Shown piece by piece: positions 60,911 through 64,000 of a stretch of DNA of 64,000 nucleotides. This DNA comes from Pelagibius marinus. GTDB lineage: Bacteria > Pseudomonadota > Alphaproteobacteria > Kiloniellales > Kiloniellaceae. Positions within the stretch are counted from its first letter, which is position 1. Every line of letters starts with the position of its first letter. The stretch is taken from positions 1 to 64,000 of the forward strand of contig NZ_JACSDK010000015.1 of NCBI RefSeq assembly GCF_014925385.1. The letters are read 5' to 3'. Under the pieces are notes generated by a model that did no database searches, had not been told where the DNA came from, and saw nothing but the letters and a program-made list of their open reading frames with translations. Position numbers and translations under genes: made by a program.

Positions 60911-61444
60911 ATGCGCCTGGCCGGCGACCGCCTTCCCCAGGTCTCCTTCAGGCTGCGCCGGGACGGCGCCTGGCTGGAGCAGACCGGCGACAGCCTCTTT
61001 CGCGGCCGCCGTGTGGTGCTTTTCGCCCTGCCGGCGGCCTTCTCCACCACCTGCGCCGCGCGCCACCTGGCGGGCTACGTCGCCCTGGCGCGCAACATCC
61101 GGGCCATGGGCGTCGACGAGGTGTTCGGCCTTTCCGTCAACGACGCCTTCGTCATGAACGCCTGGGCGCGCGACCAGGGTATTGCCGACGAGGTCACCCT
61201 GCTGCCCGACGGCAACGGCGTCTTCACGCGCGAGATGGGCATGATGGTCGACTGCAGCGCCCAGGGCTTCGGCCTGCGCTCCTGGCGCTACTCCCTGCTG
61301 GCCGAGGATGGCGTCATCGAGCAGATCTTCGTGGAAGGCCGGAACGGCGGCATCGACTCGCTGGACGTCAGCGACGCCGTCACCATGCTGGACCACCTGG
61401 AAGCCCGGCGGCTGGACGGCCGGGCCCGCCTCGCCGCCGAATAG
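60911..61444 (+). CDS. Peroxiredoxin (Prx5-type)
   Basis: A 177-residue thioredoxin-fold protein. I prefer ATG 60911 (AAGGAA upstream); ATG 60878 overlaps the previous stop and is also possible. The active-site pattern is LPAAFSTTCAARHLAGYVA with the peroxidatic Cys, corresponding to PGAFTPTCS.KHLP in glutaredoxin-dependent Prx5 enzymes; Thr just before the Cys and a downstream Arg are kept. It reduces peroxides using glutathione/glutaredoxin. A resolving Cys position (MVDCSAQGFG) is present. Confidence 0.85.
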   Translation: MRLAGDRLPQVSFRLRRDGAWLEQTGDSLFRGRRVVLFALPAAFSTTCAARHLAGYVALARNIRAMGVDEVFGLSVNDAFVMNAWARDQGIADEVTLLPDGNGVFTREMGMMVDCSAQGFGLRSWRYSLLAEDGVIEQIFVEGRNGGIDSLDVSDAVTMLDHLEARRLDGRARLAAE

Positions 61445-61553
61445 TCCCCTCCCGCCGCAGGCCTTGACGCACATCGCTTGAGGCATCTCAATGCCTTGGC
61501 GGCGGCCGCTGCTAGGCTGCCTGCGGGCAGGACGACAAGCGCGGAGAGGGCCC

Positions 61554-63128
61554 TTGCCGAGCAACACGGCGCCGAAAGCGGCAAACCACGTGACCGGCGA
61601 CCAGAGCGCGGTCCTGAGCCTGCTCGCCGATCCGGCGACCTACGGCCCGGAGGTGGAGACCGTCGAACGTATCGACACCCACGGCGCCGTGGTCTTCCTG
61701 GCCGGGACGCGCGCCTACAAGATCAAGCGCGCCGTCGCCTACCCTTACATGGATTTTTCGACCCTGGAGAAGCGCCACCGCTTCTGCCTGCGCGAGCGCG
61801 AGATCAACGGACGCAGTGCGCCGGACCTCTACCTCGACGTGGTGCCGGTCACCGAAAGCGACGGCACCTTGCGCCTGGGCGGAGACGGAACGCCGGTCGA
61901 GTGGGTCCTGGTCATGCGCCGCTTCGCGCAGGACCGCCTGCTGAGCTCCCTGGCGGAAGCAGGGCGGCTGACGCCGGAGATCATGACCGCCCTGGCCGAC
62001 GCCATCGCCGCCTTTCATGACAAGGCGGAGCAGCGCCGCGACCGCGCCGCCGGGACCGAGGCCATGAGCTGGGTGGTGCGCGAGAACGGCGAGGAGTTCC
62101 TCGAGCGCCAGGACCTCTTCAATCGCGGCGACGCGGAACGGCTCACCGAGGCGGCCCTGGCACAGCTCGACCGCCTGGGGCCGCTGCTGGACGACCGTGC
62201 CGAAGCCGGCCGCGTGCGGCTCTGCCACGGCGACCTGCACCTGCGCAACGTGGTGCTGCTGGATGGCGGGCCGGCCCTTTTCGACGCCATCGAGTTCAAC
62301 GACGCCATCGCCTGCATCGACGTCCTCTACGACCTCGCCTTCCTGCTGATGGATCTGGACCACCGCGGTCTCAGGCCCTTCGCCAACCTGGTGCTGAACC
62401 GCTACCTGCAGCAGGCGGACACAGCGGAGGCCTTGGCCCTGCTGCCCCTCTTCCTCTCCACCCGCGCGGCGGTGCGGGCCAAGGTGGCGGCCAGTCTGGA
62501 AGCGGTCGCCGGGACGGAGCCGGTGAAGCTACAGCGCCGCGCCGAGGCCGCCGCCTACCTCCGGCGCGCCCGCGACTACCTGGCGCCGGGCAAGGCGTGC
62601 CTGGTTGCCGTCGGCGGGCTCTCGGGAACCGGCAAAACGACCCTCGCCCGCGCCCTGGCCCCGGCGCTGGGCCGCGCCCCCGGTGCCCTGCACCTGCGCA
62701 GCGACGTGCTGCGCAAGCAACTGGCCGGGGTGTCGGAGCTGGAGCGGCTCCCCGCCGAAGCCTATACCCAGGAAGCCAGCGACCGGGTCTATGCCGAGCT
62801 GCGCGACCGGGCCGCCGCCGCCCTGCAGAGCGGCCAGTCGGTCGTCGTCGACGCGGTCTTCGCCAAGCCCGCCGAGCGGGCCGCCCTGGCGCAGATCGCC
62901 GCCCGGGCGGGGGTCGCCTTTACCGGCCTCTGGCTGGACGCAACGCCCGAGACCCTGGCCGCCCGGGTGACGCAGCGCCGCGGCGACGCCTCCGACGCCG
63001 ACGCCGCCGTGGTGGAACAGCAGCTCACCTACGACCTGGGGAACATCGACTGGCCGCGGCTGGACGCCGGCCGCCCGCTCGCCGAGCTGCAGGACGCCGC
63101 GGCGCGGCTGTTGTCCTCTACCTCCTGA
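61554..63128 (+). CDS. Fused phosphotransferase-like/AAA-type kinase protein
   Basis: A 524-residue protein. I chose the TTG at 61554 because GGAGAGGG lies just upstream; an ATG at 61491 and GTG at 61590 are alternatives. The N-terminal ~330 residues are an aminoglycoside-phosphotransferase-like kinase (YKIKRAVAYPYMDFS, and VRLCHGDLHLRNVVLLDG … FDAIEFNDAIACIDVLYDLAFLLMDL with HGD catalytic motif). The C-terminal ~190 residues are a P-loop kinase (VAVGGLSGTGKTTLARALAP). This two-domain family is widespread (COG0645-type with COG2187). Substrate unknown. Confidence 0.88.
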   Translation: MPSNTAPKAANHVTGDQSAVLSLLADPATYGPEVETVERIDTHGAVVFLAGTRAYKIKRAVAYPYMDFSTLEKRHRFCLREREINGRSAPDLYLDVVPVTESDGTLRLGGDGTPVEWVLVMRRFAQDRLLSSLAEAGRLTPEIMTALADAIAAFHDKAEQRRDRAAGTEAMSWVVRENGEEFLERQDLFNRGDAERLTEAALAQLDRLGPLLDDRAEAGRVRLCHGDLHLRNVVLLDGGPALFDAIEFNDAIACIDVLYDLAFLLMDLDHRGLRPFANLVLNRYLQQADTAEALALLPLFLSTRAAVRAKVAASLEAVAGTEPVKLQRRAEAAAYLRRARDYLAPGKACLVAVGGLSGTGKTTLARALAPALGRAPGALHLRSDVLRKQLAGVSELERLPAEAYTQEASDRVYAELRDRAAAALQSGQSVVVDAVFAKPAERAALAQIAARAGVAFTGLWLDATPETLAARVTQRRGDASDADAAVVEQQLTYDLGNIDWPRLDAGRPLAELQDAAARLLSSTS

Positions 63129-63365
63129 TTTCCACCGTTCATTTGCCGCTTGTTAACTTCACCGTGCGACGGTCGGAGTCAGCGCCGCACCGCCCGCCTT
63201 CCCATGCGGAAATTGCAGAGGCGGGTCGCGCAAAGGGAGCTTGCCGCCGCTGCCGCCATTCCGTAGGGAACGGCCCCGCCGGTGGAGGACCGTCTCCCGG
63301 GAACAAAGTTCGCCGTCCGCCGTCGGTTCAAGGACAGCAACGGCAGTATCAGGAGCAACGTCAGG

Positions 63366-63575
63366 ATGACTTCCATAGCGGCAGGTAGCGATTACGCCAG
63401 CCAGGACCCCGAGGAAGCAGAGCAAGAAGAGCGGCCCCGCCCCGGCGACCTCGCCGCCCTGGCCCGCGATCTCGTGGACAAGGTCGGCATCGACGGCGCC
63501 GTCCGCTATTGCCGCAGTCTCGGTTGGCGCGGTGTCCTTGACCAGGTCGAGCTGCTGAAGCCGCCGAAGTCCTGA
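63366..63575 (+). CDS. Small conserved-looking hypothetical protein
   Basis: A 69-residue acidic protein (ATG 63366, GTCAGG before it). The N-terminal half is Glu-rich and disordered; the C-terminal half (DLAALARDLVDKVGIDGAVRYCRSLGWRGVLDQVEL) forms a helical unit with a single Cys. No family known to me. The gap from 63,129 to 63,365 shows nothing else. Confidence 0.5.
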   Translation: MTSIAAGSDYASQDPEEAEQEERPRPGDLAALARDLVDKVGIDGAVRYCRSLGWRGVLDQVELLKPPKS

Positions 63576-64000
63576 ACCTCACGATCTGCGAAGGGCCCGA
63601 CATACGAAACGCCGGCCCGCTTCGCCTGGACCACCGTAGGCAGCCCCCCGCCACAGCCGGCCGTCACCGGCACTGAGACCCTGGTCCTCGGTCTCCCCCT
63701 GAAATAAGGCAAGAACCGCTGTTGCGCACGGCCGCCCTGGCTGCAGCCAGAGGGCGCCTTGCCGTTTGCGCTTACAATTTTACCGGGAGAGAAAACAGAT
63801 TTTCCCGAAAGAATAAAAAACTCACCAATAGATAAAACTCATCAACCAATACAGTACAAATTTCGTTCGTCTGTCGTTTAACTGTTCGACCGACAATTAT
63901 AGCTTGATTCTCAAAAGAAAAAATAAGTAAAACGTTTACATCTTCTACTCGAATGTCCTATCAGTAAAACCACCTGCCTTACACCCTCAGGTTTCCGGCT
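63576..64000. other. Gene-free, AT-rich right end
   Basis: 425 bp with no coding frame I can support. From about 63,770 the sequence becomes strongly AT-rich (TTTTACC, AAAAAATAAGT, TTTAACTG). At 63,733–63,756 a hairpin of CGCCCT/AGGGCG type has no T-run. The AT-rich stretch could be a promoter of a gene beyond the window or the edge of another acquired segment. Confidence 0.4.

Overview
The window looks like part of the chromosome of a high-GC alphaproteobacterium, most likely in the Rhodospirillales. That placement is inferred from the conserved core block murA–DUF2948–hisG–hisD–UPF0262–LMW phosphatase–infA–maf–rng–yacG, the TRAP-linked hexuronate genes and the codon usage; no 16S rRNA is present. 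The window has two halves of different character.

Positions 1 to about 28,070 are a mobile accessory island of lower GC, ending at a tyrosine integrase (26,909–28,051) that stops 22 bp from the 3' end of tRNA-Phe(GAA), a typical integration site. The left end of the island is not in the window. From left to right it carries: IS66 and IS3 remnants; a small-gene operon; a frameshifted Phd-like antitoxin; a nuclease-like protein; a 1,534-residue Avs-like STAND NTPase with an N-terminal nuclease domain; a DUF3892 protein; an odd tRNA-Thr(TGT) with a strong terminator; a three-gene toxin–antitoxin cassette; a DUF559 nuclease; a SIR2-like–KAP NTPase fusion lying between pieces of a broken serine recombinase; a TIR-like protein; an MNT–HEPN protein; the relic of a mobilizable plasmid (iterons, 22-bp palindrome, mobC); a complete Gabija pair (gajA/gajB); a DUF4238 protein; a Fic protein with palindromic operators over its own start codon; and an AlpA-like regulator plus the integrase. 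It is a defence island, with at least two well-supported systems (Gabija, Avs-like) and several candidates. The best candidate for an undescribed system is the SIR2-like–KAP fusion, whose SIR2 part lacks the usual catalytic Asn and His.

Positions 28,074–37,750 are conserved housekeeping genes, nearly all on the minus strand: a trypsin-like PDZ protease, YacG, RNase G, Maf, IF-1, LMW phosphatase, UPF0262, HisD, HisG (short form), DUF2948, MurA and Dcd. A second tRNA, tRNA-Thr(GGT), lies at 37,959–38,033 and is followed by a small accessory patch with a C39-peptidase-like/zinc-ribbon protein and hypotheticals.

Positions 40,285–48,170 hold a translationally coupled envelope operon, two tandem OmpA-type lipoproteins, an MFS transporter, dodecin, and an S41-like lipoprotein that seems to have lost its catalytic dyad. 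Positions 48,281–56,100 are a hexuronate/aldarate catabolic locus: galactarolactone isomerase, galactarolactone cycloisomerase, KDG dehydratase, a GntR regulator with TCATATGA palindromes in both flanking promoters, a DctP-Q-M TRAP transporter and uronate dehydrogenase. Together they would take up a hexuronate and convert it to 2-oxoglutarate semialdehyde. The rest (56,198–63,575) holds a GFA protein, an EamA permease, a Gly-rich/acidic secreted protein, an enoyl-CoA hydratase, a possibly iron-regulated conserved protein, a peroxiredoxin and a phosphotransferase–kinase fusion. The final 425 bp have no gene and become AT-rich.
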